Source: Nitrospira sp.
Lineage (GTDB): Bacteria > Nitrospirota > Nitrospiria > Nitrospirales > Nitrospiraceae
Assembly: GCA_024998595.1 (NCBI GenBank)
Contig: JACOEK010000001.1
Span: forward strand, 62,001-126,000
Direction of reading: 5' to 3'
DNA: 64,000 bases
Made by a program: the position numbers and the translations under genes. The notes beneath the pieces are model-generated. The model saw only the letters and a list, made by a program, of their open reading frames with translations, did no database searches and was not told the origin of the DNA. How positions within the stretch are numbered: the stretch's first letter is position 1; each line of letters begins with the position of its first letter. This document shows positions 9,252 through 17,811 of the stretch, piece by piece.

Positions 9252-9334
9252 TGGTGCGAGAGGGGGGACTTGAACCCCCACGGTTACCCACGAGATCCTA
9301 AGTCTCGCGCGTCTGCCAGTTCCGCCACTCTCGC
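9252..9334 (-). tRNA. tRNA-Leu (anticodon TAG)
   Basis: On the minus strand the acceptor pair is GCGAGAG / CTCTCGC, followed by an encoded ACCA. The anticodon arm is CGAGA-CTTAGGA-TCTCG with anticodon TAG; a class-II variable arm and the GGGGG-TTCAAGT-CCCCC T-arm follow. It decodes CUA and CUG-type leucine codons. It lies just upstream of tig in the same orientation. Confidence 0.95.
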
Positions 9335-9664
9335 GCGACGCTGAGTACTAGGCCGCTCACTGATGGTGCATAAGGAATGGGTATGCACGTGTAAAAGCAC
9401 GATGAATAATGACATTTTGTACCGTCGATCGTGTCTGCCTGTCAACCCATACGCAGGTGGGGCCCGCTTGTTGATATGGCATCTGAGAGGAAATCGTCCT
9501 GAGACAAAATCTATGGTCGAGGCCTCTGTGCGATCGGTGCATTTCCCTTGATAAGAGTTCTTCCGTAGCACTGCGTTCCTTAAGGAGCTGTATAATGAGC
9601 ACGCAGGTATGTCGTGGTACTAAGCTCCCTTCGGGCCCTCTGCTGAAAGAAAGGAGGATACCGT
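9335..9664 (+). other. Intergenic region with no convincing gene
   Basis: About 330 bp between tRNA-Leu (minus) and the exported HEAT gene (plus). Short open frames here lack ribosome binding sites and family features. The tRNA promoter candidate lies at its left end. A TATAAT at 9591-9596, about 70 bp before the downstream ATG, could be the -10 of the rightward gene but has no good -35 partner. It is otherwise featureless to my reading. Confidence 0.5.
9367..9395 (-). promoter_or_regulatory. Putative sigma-70 promoter of tRNA-Leu
   Basis: On the minus strand TTTACA (9390-9395) and TATGCA (9367-9372) are separated by exactly 17 bp, some 30 bp upstream of the tRNA 5' end. Positions are right and the hexamers match four or five of six consensus bases. 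It may also serve tig by read-through. Confidence 0.45.
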
Positions 9665-10750
9665 ATGAAGCGCTGGTGCGTGACCGTTGCAGTCGGGTGT
9701 CTCATTCTGGTGGGCGGCTTCCCACTTTTAGCCGGGGCCTATCGAGACTATTTTAGCGAGGCGCAAAAGAAGGAACTAGGGAAGATCCAAACGGTGTTGG
9801 TTGAGGCGCTCGCCTTGACGGATAAAGGGGCGGGCAATGCCGCTGGAATTTTGGACGTGGTGACGCGACGCATGGGCGAGCTCGGGTATTCGGCCGTCTC
9901 AGATCCCCTCGTTCCGCACGATGTCGTCGTCCGCGTCAAGTGCGAGCAAAGGAAAACGTGGGAGGGCACAGCGTCCGCGGGGGGAGACAATGATTTACCG
10001 GATGCGCCCTCCCGTTTGTGGAAAGGTCCGGCTTGTCAGGTCACCTACGCCTTGGGTGGCATGAAGATCAAATGGCAGAAGGAAGTTCGGACGGAATTTG
10101 AAGATGCTGTCGAGGCCGCCCAATCGGCTCATGCGCCCGACCCCGGGCTGTATGCGATGAATGCCCTACATGCCGCACTGGAGACATACGAGTTCCCCCT
10201 CCTCCTGACCGCAGAATGGGGCCAGCCTGATCGCCTGCTCAAGTTGTTGGATGCCCCACAAACCAGCCAGTTTAGAAAACTAAAAATTATTTCCCTCTTG
10301 GGAGAAATGGTTGCTGACGAGGCTTTGCCTCACCTTACTGAGGCATTGAAGGACAAGGATCTGGCCAAGCAGGCCGCGGTAGCATTGGGCAACATGGGGA
10401 AGGAGGGTATCCCCGTTCTTATCGATATTCTGAAGTATTCCAAGCAGCCTGATCTGCAGGCGGCTGCTGCCAAAGGCCTTGGCGATCTAGGAAATATTCA
10501 TAGCGATGCGAGAGTTGTCCCTCCGCTACTGGAGATGCTTGATGCTCCCGGCATCGACATTGTGGTCCAAACGGAAATTGCCTGGGCGTTGGGGCGGGTA
10601 CCGGATCGGCGGTCGGTTGAACCGTTATTTGCACTGGACCGGAAGCTACAAAAGATTCGGAAGGATCCCCCCGATCCACAGATTAAGAAGTTAAAAGAGG
10701 CGGTATTCTGGTCAATCAAGCAGGTGTATACCGAGGATCAGTACAGTTAA
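9665..10750 (+). CDS. Exported HEAT-repeat protein
   Basis: 361 residues. A signal peptide is clear (MKRWCVTVAVGCLILVGGFPLLAGA-Y). Residues 30-190 form a domain I cannot place, with two Cys (VKCEQRK and GPACQVTY) that could form a disulfide. Residues 205-350 carry HEAT-type repeats (ADEALPHLTEALKDKDLAKQAAVALGNMG and following). A strong AAAGGAGG sits 7 nt before the ATG. It is monocistronic. It resembles the HEAT lipoprotein at 3734 only in repeat type. Probably a periplasmic scaffold. Confidence 0.8.
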   Translation: MKRWCVTVAVGCLILVGGFPLLAGAYRDYFSEAQKKELGKIQTVLVEALALTDKGAGNAAGILDVVTRRMGELGYSAVSDPLVPHDVVVRVKCEQRKTWEGTASAGGDNDLPDAPSRLWKGPACQVTYALGGMKIKWQKEVRTEFEDAVEAAQSAHAPDPGLYAMNALHAALETYEFPLLLTAEWGQPDRLLKLLDAPQTSQFRKLKIISLLGEMVADEALPHLTEALKDKDLAKQAAVALGNMGKEGIPVLIDILKYSKQPDLQAAAAKGLGDLGNIHSDARVVPPLLEMLDAPGIDIVVQTEIAWALGRVPDRRSVEPLFALDRKLQKIRKDPPDPQIKKLKEAVFWSIKQVYTEDQYS

Positions 10751-11026
10751 CAGGCTGCCTTTTGTCTTAGTGCCTCAACTTCTCCGCTCCGCAGAAACAG
10801 TGCGGCCCCCAAGGGCGCGAGCATTCTCCACTACGAGTTTTCTCAAGGATGGGGGTGCCTTTCGTATCGATTGTCGCCCGAAACAGCTGTGCATCATCGG
10901 CAACTTCAAGCTGTGAAAAGACAGACGACTCTGCTATGAGAATCGTGACTGTGTCGTGGAGATCGTGTGTCCAGGGCGGCTAAACCACGCCCGGACATGC
11001 CTAGCACAACAAAGAGGGACAGGACC

Positions 11027-12268
11027 ATGAATGGTATATCGCGACGACGATTCCTGCATGTATCTGCTATGAGCGGTGGCGCCCTGCTCTTCGGAGATCT
11101 CGCCGGGCGTCTGTTCGAAATGCCTTTTGAACGATCGGCTGCCCTGGCGGCTGAACCGATCAAAATCGGCATTCTGGATCCCCTCTCGAGCCCCTATAAG
11201 ACGTCTTCCATTCATGATGTGCATGGGGCCAACGTCGCCGTGGACCTGTTTAACAAGCGTGGGGGAGTAGTGGGGCGGCCGGTGACGATCATGGAGGCTG
11301 ACGATGCCTCTAATCCTGAGGCAGCTCTCAAGGCGGCTACGAAGTTCGTGCAGGACGATCGTGTAGATGTCTTGATGGGTACATTCAATGCGGATTGTGC
11401 GCTCGTTGTGTCCGAGTATGCCAAGAAGGAGAACAAGCTGTTCATGGTGACGGGTTCACATTTGCCTGAATTGACAGGAGCCGCCTGTAATTCACACACC
11501 TTCGTCTTCATGCCCAATGCTTCCATGTTGGCGCAGGCCGTTGTACCCCACTTGGTGAAAGCCTACGGCACTCGATGGTACATGATCACGACCAGCTCGT
11601 TGGATGGGAAAGCCATGGCCCAGGCGATGGCTTCCACCGGTCTCACCCATGGAGTGGAATTTGTGGGTGAAACCCTGATGCCGTTCGGTTCGACGGATTT
11701 TTCTTCGGCATTGACGGTGGCCAAAGACAAACATCCCACGCTGGTCGTGCTCAATCTCTATGGGTGGGATTTGGTTCACGCGCTCAAAGCCTATACCAAA
11801 CTGGAACTGGCCAAGGACAAAATCGGTGTCGGTGGAATGATCGCTGGCGAACAGATTGGCCGTCCCCTCGGGTATGCCAACAATGCCGGCATCTGGGGTC
11901 TCATTTGGGATCCCAAAGTCAATACGGAGGGATCAAAACGATTCATCCAGGGGGTCGTGGATAAGTACAGTCATACTCCGACCTCGCGCTGTTATCTCGG
12001 GTATGCTGCCATGACTCAGATTTTGGAAGCAATCCAACGGGCCGGGACCACTGAAGCCTCCGCGCTCATCAAGGTATTGGAAGGACATGAGTTTGATGGT
12101 CTGAAAGAAGGGCGATCGTACTTCCGGGCCTCGGACCATCAACATGTGCAGGATGTGCTGGTCGGAGAAGCCTATGGCAAGGAGCTAGGACTTGGACACT
12201 ACAAGATTCTGGCGACGGCTGCCGGCGAATCTGTTGCCGCAACTCAGGCGGGTGTCTGCCAGCTGTAA
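11027..12268 (+). CDS. Tat-exported ABC-transporter substrate-binding protein (branched-chain amino acid/amide/urea type)
   Basis: 413 residues from the ATG at 11027, preferred over an in-frame ATG 60 bp upstream because it is preceded by AGGGACAGGA and puts the twin-arginine motif SRRRFL at residue 5. Cleavage is likely after AALAA. The mature part is a type-I periplasmic binding fold: IKIGILDPLSS, the GGVVGRPV loop, DDASNPEAA and VLMGTFNADCALVV are the landmarks of the LivJ/AmiC/UrtA group. It would bind a small amide or amino acid in the periplasm. No permease or ATPase genes are beside it, so it may be an orphan receptor or act with a distant transporter. Confidence 0.85.
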   Translation: MNGISRRRFLHVSAMSGGALLFGDLAGRLFEMPFERSAALAAEPIKIGILDPLSSPYKTSSIHDVHGANVAVDLFNKRGGVVGRPVTIMEADDASNPEAALKAATKFVQDDRVDVLMGTFNADCALVVSEYAKKENKLFMVTGSHLPELTGAACNSHTFVFMPNASMLAQAVVPHLVKAYGTRWYMITTSSLDGKAMAQAMASTGLTHGVEFVGETLMPFGSTDFSSALTVAKDKHPTLVVLNLYGWDLVHALKAYTKLELAKDKIGVGGMIAGEQIGRPLGYANNAGIWGLIWDPKVNTEGSKRFIQGVVDKYSHTPTSRCYLGYAAMTQILEAIQRAGTTEASALIKVLEGHEFDGLKEGRSYFRASDHQHVQDVLVGEAYGKELGLGHYKILATAAGESVAATQAGVCQL

Positions 12269-12288
12269 GCTGAACGGGTAGGGTCGGT

Positions 12289-13740
12289 CTAGTACGAGGG
12301 GGCCAGCGCGGCGAGATGATCCCGGTCGTCAATCGTTTTCCCCGTCGCTGATGCGACGGTAGGGCCCTGCACGATGACCAATTCGAGGCGTCGGTTTTTC
12401 TGGCGGCCTTGTTCAGTTGCATTGGAGGCGATGGGCCTGGAGTCGGCCAAGCCGACCGCTTTGGTTCGCTCGGCGGACATTCCTCCGGTAACCAGTGCCC
12501 GGCGAGCATTTTCAGCCCGAGCCCAGGAGAGTGCCTTATTGTCCGGAAACGTTTTCTGAAGCGCCTTGCTGAGCGTTTGATTGTCCGTGTGGCCGGCCAC
12601 CTGGACGAACTTGTCTGAGAGTGGTCCCAGTACGGTGCCGATGCGTTTGAGCATGGTCATGCCGTCAGGAGTCAAGGCGGCCTCGCCGGAGGCAAACAGC
12701 CAGTTGCTGGACAGCGCGATCGTCAGCCGAGTCCCATCCTGCTTCACAGTGATCGCCTTCTGCCCGTTCTCGCTAGGGAGAACCTTCAGTAGTTCCTCCT
12801 TCATGGCTGCAAAACTTGCATCACGCGCGGTGGATTGCAAGGGACTGGTTGGTGACTGGCGGCCTGGTCGGCCGGAGTCCTTTTCAGCGGATCCAAGATT
12901 TTTGCTGGAAGTCGTTCCGCCCTCTCGCGGAGCCGCAGTTCCTTGGGCGCCCTTCTGACGAGGGGAAAGGTCTCGGGTCTTTTCATTGAGACGTTGCTCA
13001 AGTGCGGCGATTCGGTGCCGGGCCTGGTAAATTTCGGCGATCATCGCATTATATTGAGGCACCAGCTTGTCTCGTTCCATGAGACGCGAGCGAACCGTTT
13101 CAAAGGCTTGTTCCCGGTCTGTGAGCTGCTGATCGAGCGCACCGATGCGCGCTTTTAATGAATCAATGGTCGCCGTGGCAGTTTGTAGTTGGGCGGCGAG
13201 ACTGTCCCGTTCGGCATTCTCAGACCGAACTGCACGGAGATCGTGATCCTGCCGAATGACTTGCGCTTCCAGATCCAGGATGCGGCGTCGGGCGACTTCC
13301 AGATCGGAGACGGCAGCCGAGCGTGTTTGGAGCGCAGCCAGATCTTTCTCTCGCGTCGCCAGCTGTTGTTCCAGGGTTCCAATACGTTGCTTGGCCTGCA
13401 GGAGTTCGTTATTGGCCAGGGTCAGCTGGCCAGCGAGTTTATCGCGTTCAGGGGTGAGTCGGCGCAGCTCGGCCAATTCGGCATCTTTTGAGTTCAGCAA
13501 CTGATCGTACGAGGCAGTGGCGGGCTGGTTCTGGCGATCACCCAATTTACTTTCAAGATCGCGAATACGATCATGAAACTCGCCGAGAGTCGTCAGAAGC
13601 TGCTCGCGCTCCTGTTGAAGGGCCAGGACTTTTGCATCACCAGCCGACGGCGCAGGCGCGAGAGCTTGCGGCCGAGGAGCCGTCTCACAGGCGGATGCGA
13701 GGGCACCGAGAACCATGAGCGCCCATACAGCTCGTCTCAT
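12289..13740 (-). CDS. OmpA-family lipoprotein with long coiled coil
   Basis: 483 residues. Lipoprotein signal with lipobox ASAC (Cys 18). Residues 35-260 are an almost continuous coiled coil made of degenerate repeats of the type ELAELRRLTPERDKLAGQL and KDLAALQTRSAAVSDLE. A Ser/Gly/Pro linker (about 265-310) leads to a C-terminal OmpA/MotB domain (about 335-470) with the peptidoglycan-binding signature VAGHTDNQT and RAENARRALVTGG. The protein would be lipid-anchored and bind the cell wall. A paralogue lies immediately upstream at 13987-15189, separated by a hairpin. Confidence 0.85.
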   Translation of the reverse strand: MRRAVWALMVLGALASACETAPRPQALAPAPSAGDAKVLALQQEREQLLTTLGEFHDRIRDLESKLGDRQNQPATASYDQLLNSKDAELAELRRLTPERDKLAGQLTLANNELLQAKQRIGTLEQQLATREKDLAALQTRSAAVSDLEVARRRILDLEAQVIRQDHDLRAVRSENAERDSLAAQLQTATATIDSLKARIGALDQQLTDREQAFETVRSRLMERDKLVPQYNAMIAEIYQARHRIAALEQRLNEKTRDLSPRQKGAQGTAAPREGGTTSSKNLGSAEKDSGRPGRQSPTSPLQSTARDASFAAMKEELLKVLPSENGQKAITVKQDGTRLTIALSSNWLFASGEAALTPDGMTMLKRIGTVLGPLSDKFVQVAGHTDNQTLSKALQKTFPDNKALSWARAENARRALVTGGMSAERTKAVGLADSRPIASNATEQGRQKNRRLELVIVQGPTVASATGKTIDDRDHLAALAPSY

Positions 13741-13911
13741 ACGATCTCTCCCTGGTCCTCGGGACCGGTGGCGAACGTTGTGAAGGGGCGATAGCCGTCA
13801 CAGAAATATTTCAGACGGGCTGCAAGCCCAGAAGACTGGGACCGATCTGGTGAAAATTGATCAGCGGGTGTGAGCAATGCGTGCCTGATGAATAGGTGAA
13901 AACCGTGCACG

Positions 13912-13949
13912 CCCCAAGAACACGCCGGTACTCTAACGTGTTCTTGGGG
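13912..13949. other. Perfect 13-bp hairpin between two OmpA-family genes
   Basis: CCCCAAGAACACG (13912-13924) and its exact complement (13937-13949) flank a 12-base loop. It lies 37 bp after the stop of the upstream OmpA gene on the minus strand. The T run that follows (TTTT) starts about 10 bases after the stem, so it is an imperfect terminator or an mRNA processing/stability element. Confidence 0.6.
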
Positions 13950-13986
13950 TGGACGCAAGGCGCGTGCAACGCGTGAGGGGCGAGTG

Positions 13987-15189
13987 CTACTGGCCGACCA
14001 CGATTTCGACACGTCGGTTTTTCTGCCGTCCCTCGGCAGTCGTATTGCTGGCGATCGGGCGACTATCGGCATGCCCCTTCGCCACCACTTTGTCTCCGGA
14101 CATGCCCCCTTCAGTTAGGGCTTGGCGTGCACTCTCGGCTCGCGCTTGCGAGAGTTCGGCATTGGTCGGGAATTTTTTCGCGAGTCTTCCCTTGATGGGC
14201 ACATTGTCCGTGTGGCCTGCGACGTGAATCGACCGATCGGGATAGTTTTTGAGGACGCTCCCGATTCGATTCAACACATCGGATCCGCCGGGCTTGAGGG
14301 TGGCTTCTCCGGAGTCGAACAGCAAGGTCGTGGCCAGACCGAGGGTAAGTTGGTCCCCCAGCTGTTTCATCGTCACGTTCCCCTTGGCGACTTCTGCCTG
14401 GAGAAGTTTGGATAAATCGTCTTTCGCCTCCGCGAGGCTGGTCTTTTGCTGGTCCAGGGCGCCCTTCAGGCCGGCCATTTCGTGGTCCCGTCGCGCGATG
14501 TCGCTTTCGAGATCCGACGCCCGCTGCTTGGCTGCGGCGAGATCCGCTACCAGCTTGTCGCGGTCCCCAGCGGCATTTTTCAGAAGCCCTAGCTCTAAAT
14601 CTTTCCCGTTGAGTTGACGCTCCAGCTCAGCAATTCGTTGTTTGGCCTGGGAGAGCTCGGAGGAAAGGCGATCTCGGTCGCCGGCATTGCTTTTCAATCC
14701 GGCGAGTTCCTGGTCCTTCAAGGCGAGTGAACCTTGCAGTGCGGCCAACTCTCCGGCCAGCCGGTCCTTGTCTCCGGCACCCTGCCTCAACGCCGACAGT
14801 TCTTGATCCTTCGCCGACAACTGTCGGTCTGCGTCGGACAATTGGCCCGCCAACCGATCCTTGTCGCCGACGGCGCTCCGGAGGCCGGCTAATTCCCGAT
14901 CGCGCTGGCTGAGTTGGTTTTCCAGTTCGCTGACCCGCGCCTTGGACTGATCCAGCTCGGCGGCGGAGGAGGAACGTAGGCGCGCCAGCTCCCCTTCGAG
15001 ATCCGCCTTCTGACGTTCGAGTTCCGCGATTCGGAGGTCACGCGGATCCGGCTTGGGCGGAACAGGTCGAGGCACAGCCTTCATTTCATTGAGCGCTCGG
15101 CTCGCGGTGTCATTCGGCGAGTGGGCGGTGGTGCAGGCCGTGAGCAGGATTGTGCTCAATAGCACAGGGACAATACGAGAGTCTTTCAT
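13987..15189 (-). CDS. OmpA-family lipoprotein with tandem coiled-coil repeats
   Basis: 400 residues from the ATG at 15189, chosen because AAGGAGG stands 5 nt upstream; a longer in-frame start at 15231 has none. Lipobox LTAC (Cys 19). Residues 55-270 contain five or so tandem repeats of about 30 residues, each reading roughly ELAGLKSNAGDRDRLSSEL then a heptad stretch, giving a long rod. The C-terminal OmpA/MotB domain (about 285-400) includes VAGHTDNVPIKG and SQARAESARQALTEGG. Same architecture as the next gene and probably its duplicate. Expected role: outer-membrane to peptidoglycan tether. Confidence 0.87.
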   Translation of the reverse strand: MKDSRIVPVLLSTILLTACTTAHSPNDTASRALNEMKAVPRPVPPKPDPRDLRIAELERQKADLEGELARLRSSSAAELDQSKARVSELENQLSQRDRELAGLRSAVGDKDRLAGQLSDADRQLSAKDQELSALRQGAGDKDRLAGELAALQGSLALKDQELAGLKSNAGDRDRLSSELSQAKQRIAELERQLNGKDLELGLLKNAAGDRDKLVADLAAAKQRASDLESDIARRDHEMAGLKGALDQQKTSLAEAKDDLSKLLQAEVAKGNVTMKQLGDQLTLGLATTLLFDSGEATLKPGGSDVLNRIGSVLKNYPDRSIHVAGHTDNVPIKGRLAKKFPTNAELSQARAESARQALTEGGMSGDKVVAKGHADSRPIASNTTAEGRQKNRRVEIVVGQ

Positions 15190-15210
15190 GGGTCCTCCTT
15201 CAAAACCAGT

Positions 15211-15239
15211 GATGCCGCTGGACATGTCCAAGCGGCATC
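15211..15239. other. Hairpin between mscL and the OmpA lipoprotein gene
   Basis: A 9-bp perfect stem GATGCCGCT / AGCGGCATC encloses a loop that is itself the palindrome GGACATGTCC plus one base. Read leftwards it is followed by ACTGGTTTTG, so it may terminate mscL transcription or act as a leader structure before the downstream ribosome binding site, 6-7 nt further on. Confidence 0.5.
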
Positions 15240-15260
15240 GATGAATCGTGGCACGTCCGC

Positions 15261-15686
15261 CTAGTGGCGTTGATTTTTCAAAAGATCACGGATTTCCGTC
15301 AGCAGGAGTTCTTCCTTTGGCGGTGCAGGTGGTGGTCCGGGAGGCGTGGCCTTCTTAAAGCGGTTCATTTGTTTGACCACCATAAAAATTACAAACGCAA
15401 GAATCGTAAAATCGAGCAGGGTCTGCAGGAACACACCATAGTTGATCGTGGCGGCGCCGGCGGCTTTGGCTGCGGCGAGGGATTTGCCTTTGGCCTCTTC
15501 GCTCAACGGAATAAAGAGACTGGAAAAATCCATGTGCCCCATGAGGAGACCGATAGGCGGCATGAGGATATCGCTGACGACGGATGAGACGATTTTTCCG
15601 AACGCCCCTCCGATAATGACTCCTATCGCCATGTCGAGCACATTCCCCTTCACGGCAAATTCTTTGAATTCACTCATCATGCCCAT
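15261..15686 (-). CDS. mscL: Large-conductance mechanosensitive channel MscL
   Basis: 141 residues, typical length. Starts [33 protein letters not shown], the family N-terminus with amphipathic helix and first transmembrane helix; the second helix is [21 protein letters not shown]. The periplasmic loop is enriched in Ala/Lys. The C-terminal cytoplasmic helix ([16 protein letters not shown]) follows a PPGPPPAPP linker. It opens under membrane tension to release solutes on hypo-osmotic shock. AAGGAGG lies 8 nt before the ATG. Confidence 0.96.
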   Translation of the reverse strand: MGMMSEFKEFAVKGNVLDMAIGVIIGGAFGKIVSSVVSDILMPPIGLLMGHMDFSSLFIPLSEEAKGKSLAAAKAAGAATINYGVFLQTLLDFTILAFVIFMVVKQMNRFKKATPPGPPPAPPKEELLLTEIRDLLKNQRH

Positions 15687-15736
15687 CGAGCCACCTCCTT
15701 GTGTGAGCCGAATGACTGCCGAATCCGTTTCGGACC

Positions 15737-16849
15737 TTACTGTTTTCGACTGGTGTCGAAGCTATATCCCAGCGTGATCAGGTAGAGGTTGTCGGTATCC
15801 GAAACGCCTGGCGGCGGATTCTTGTTGTATCGCATGGTCCATTGGAATCCGCTGACCAGCCCGCCCCACACTTTGAACCGCAAGCCGGTGTCTGCCGTCA
15901 GGTAGAGATCTTTCGCGTTGGCGAGCGATTGGAAGCCTTCCTGGAAGTGGTACAGACTCACCTGATCGCCGCCCCACAGGGGCCAATTCCATTTGACGGC
16001 CCATCGGCCTCGTGTGCTGGACTTATCATTGGCGAGCTTGAAATCTTCATTGAAGTACGCCGCGCCGGCTTCAGCCCAGAGGGTCATATCTTTCATGATG
16101 CCGGTCAAGTCGCCGCGGTCGAGGAGTTGATAACCAGGCCCCGTGGCGAGAGCGGTGCGCAACTTCAGGTCTTGGAAGGTATCTTGCTCGAAGTACGCCG
16201 ACGCGAACCAATACAACCGCTTCGTCAGAAAGAAGTCAAGCTTGATGGTGCCGCGACTGTTTCGCACGATGAGGTTCTTGGCGTTATCACCGTAGATGTA
16301 CCGTCCTAAGATAGTCAGGCGCAGGGATTCACTGCGGGCGGACATTTCACCGAGCAGGCTCCCGTTTCGCAGATGACTGTTACCGGTGGTTTGCGAGAAT
16401 CCTGCTTGAAGGGCGCCGGTATAAATCACGGCAGGCTGATTCATGCCCACGACTGCATCCAGGGGTATGGTCATCGGAGCGCCCATGGGAGCGGCGTGCA
16501 ACACCATGGTTCCGGGCTCGCCTGGTTGCGCCGTCCCCACGACCGTGGTGCCCTCTTTCAGGCTGAATGGCAAGGGACGATTCACGACCAGTTTGGCCAC
16601 GTTCGGCCACATGATCTTCACGATATCCTCACCGGCGGTGGGCCCGAACGCGGTCTTGATGTGAAGCTCGTCGGCGATCATGCCGAGGACATGCCCGTAA
16701 ATGATGGTACCGTCCTTGAGCGTCACCGAGTCCAATGTCGGTGCCGCGGCTGAGGCATCCGGCGTCACCGGTGCTTCAGCGCTCACACCGGAAGTCGTGA
16801 GCGCCACCGTCAGCAGCGCAAGTAGCAAACATTCAAAACGTCGCATCAT
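15737..16849 (-). CDS. DUF481-type outer-membrane beta-barrel protein
   Basis: 370 residues from the ATG at 16849, preceded by AGGAGG at 5 nt (ATGATG, so either of two adjacent starts). Signal peptide to VSA-EAP. Residues 40-165 look like a periplasmic domain with short beta strands ([23 protein letters not shown]). The C-terminal part (about 170-370) has alternating beta strands and the features of DUF481 (YdiY-like) barrels: [14 protein letters not shown] near its start, and a final strand ending [10 protein letters not shown]. Function unknown; such proteins are often stress-induced outer-membrane proteins. Confidence 0.75.
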   Translation of the reverse strand: MMRRFECLLLALLTVALTTSGVSAEAPVTPDASAAAPTLDSVTLKDGTIIYGHVLGMIADELHIKTAFGPTAGEDIVKIMWPNVAKLVVNRPLPFSLKEGTTVVGTAQPGEPGTMVLHAAPMGAPMTIPLDAVVGMNQPAVIYTGALQAGFSQTTGNSHLRNGSLLGEMSARSESLRLTILGRYIYGDNAKNLIVRNSRGTIKLDFFLTKRLYWFASAYFEQDTFQDLKLRTALATGPGYQLLDRGDLTGIMKDMTLWAEAGAAYFNEDFKLANDKSSTRGRWAVKWNWPLWGGDQVSLYHFQEGFQSLANAKDLYLTADTGLRFKVWGGLVSGFQWTMRYNKNPPPGVSDTDNLYLITLGYSFDTSRKQ

Positions 16850-17238
16850 TCCATCCTCCTGGGGCTTGCGAATGGCAACGATGTGCTGGTTGCCCGATGA
16901 GTGAGACACGTTTGCGTTGTATAATTGATTCTGCGTAGGAGATCAACTTTTCTCCTTCCCGCGCTTCCGCATCGCACTGCGCCGTTGCTGACGCACCAGG
17001 CACGACCCCGCGGCTTCGTCCACAGACCGGGTGTGCTGCTACCGTTTCTCGGCACTGATGAATTCGCATGCGGGTCAGATCGTGGCGGCCTACCTGCGGA
17101 GGACGTGTCTGAGCGGATCATTGTGGAACGGCACATTCAATCTGTCTCACGATGAGACGGCCATGTGAGTGCATCCTCGCGTGCCATCCTCTGGAAAAAG
17201 TCCTTCCCGATGTGGGGTATCCGCGCAGGCGGGGCTCC
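16850..17238 (-). other. Intergenic region without a supported gene
   Basis: Some 390 bp between the LuxR-type gene's stop and the DUF481 gene's start, both on the minus strand. Open frames on both strands have neither a ribosome binding site nor plausible protein composition. It presumably holds the DUF481 promoter, but I cannot point to clear hexamers. Confidence 0.4.
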
Positions 17239-17550
17239 TCATTTGATGCTCGTGAGTCTCCGCGAAGCTTTCGTGCTCTGTGCCGTTGGCTTTGCGTCCA
17301 GAGCGCATTCCGCCGAGGGCACGGTGAGCAGACCTTCCAACAAGGCTAGACGAAGCAGTTGCGCGGAATTCGCGGCTCGGAATTTTCTCAGCAAGTTGGC
17401 ACGATGGGACTCCACGGTTTTTTGTGCAATATGCAGTCGGGCCGCAATTTCCTGACTCGTCAAACCCGCCCAGATGTAATTGAGTATCTCCTGCTCGCGC
17501 GGAGTTGGTTGATCCGGCCGGGGGGTTGAAAACGGGAATATCTTATCCAT
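17239..17550 (-). CDS. Orphan LuxR-type HTH regulator
   Basis: 103 residues. Only the DNA-binding module is present: TPREQEILNYIWAGLTSQEIAARLHIAQKTVESHRANLLRKF (about 16-58) matches the LuxR/FixJ helix-turn-helix with its conserved TxREx(E)IL, S/NKEIA-type and KTVxxHR positions. There is no receiver or ligand domain; the C-terminal 40 residues are unstructured. It may act as a small DNA-binding protein or a one-domain regulator like GerE. It is in the same orientation as the sigma-54 activator ending at 17812, 261 bp away. Confidence 0.85.
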   Translation of the reverse strand: MDKIFPFSTPRPDQPTPREQEILNYIWAGLTSQEIAARLHIAQKTVESHRANLLRKFRAANSAQLLRLALLEGLLTVPSAECALDAKPTAQSTKASRRLTSIK

Positions 17551-17743
17551 CGCTGCTTCACCTGCTCCTTTCTGAAGGTCCTGTCGGTGATCCCACGGAA
17601 TTGCACGCAGTGGTTTGTCCCGGCACTTCTACAAGCTCCGTGCCTGTGATGGGGTAGACTGCGTCAATACGAGTCAGTGCGCTGTATCACGCTGGGAACT
17701 GACTCGACATGGGGGGCATGGCGGCAGGGTGAGACGCATCACA

Positions 17744-17773
17744 TCGTCTTCCGTTGTCTCGCCGGAGACGATA
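17744..17773. other. Imperfect hairpin after the sigma-54 activator gene
   Basis: ATCGTCTTCCG pairs with CGGAGACGAT with one bulged base around a 9-base loop, 38 bp downstream of the activator's stop. No T run follows on the minus strand, so a terminator call would be weak. Confidence 0.35.
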
Positions 17774-17811
17774 TGAGACATCCGCTGTAGAAGACTGTAC
17801 GGAATAGGCGT

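Noticed and set aside
17630-17645. Sigma-54 promoter for the LuxR-type gene (minus strand AGGCAC-N5-TTGT)
   Set aside because: The -24 GG is present but the invariant -12 GC reads GT. Too weak to call.
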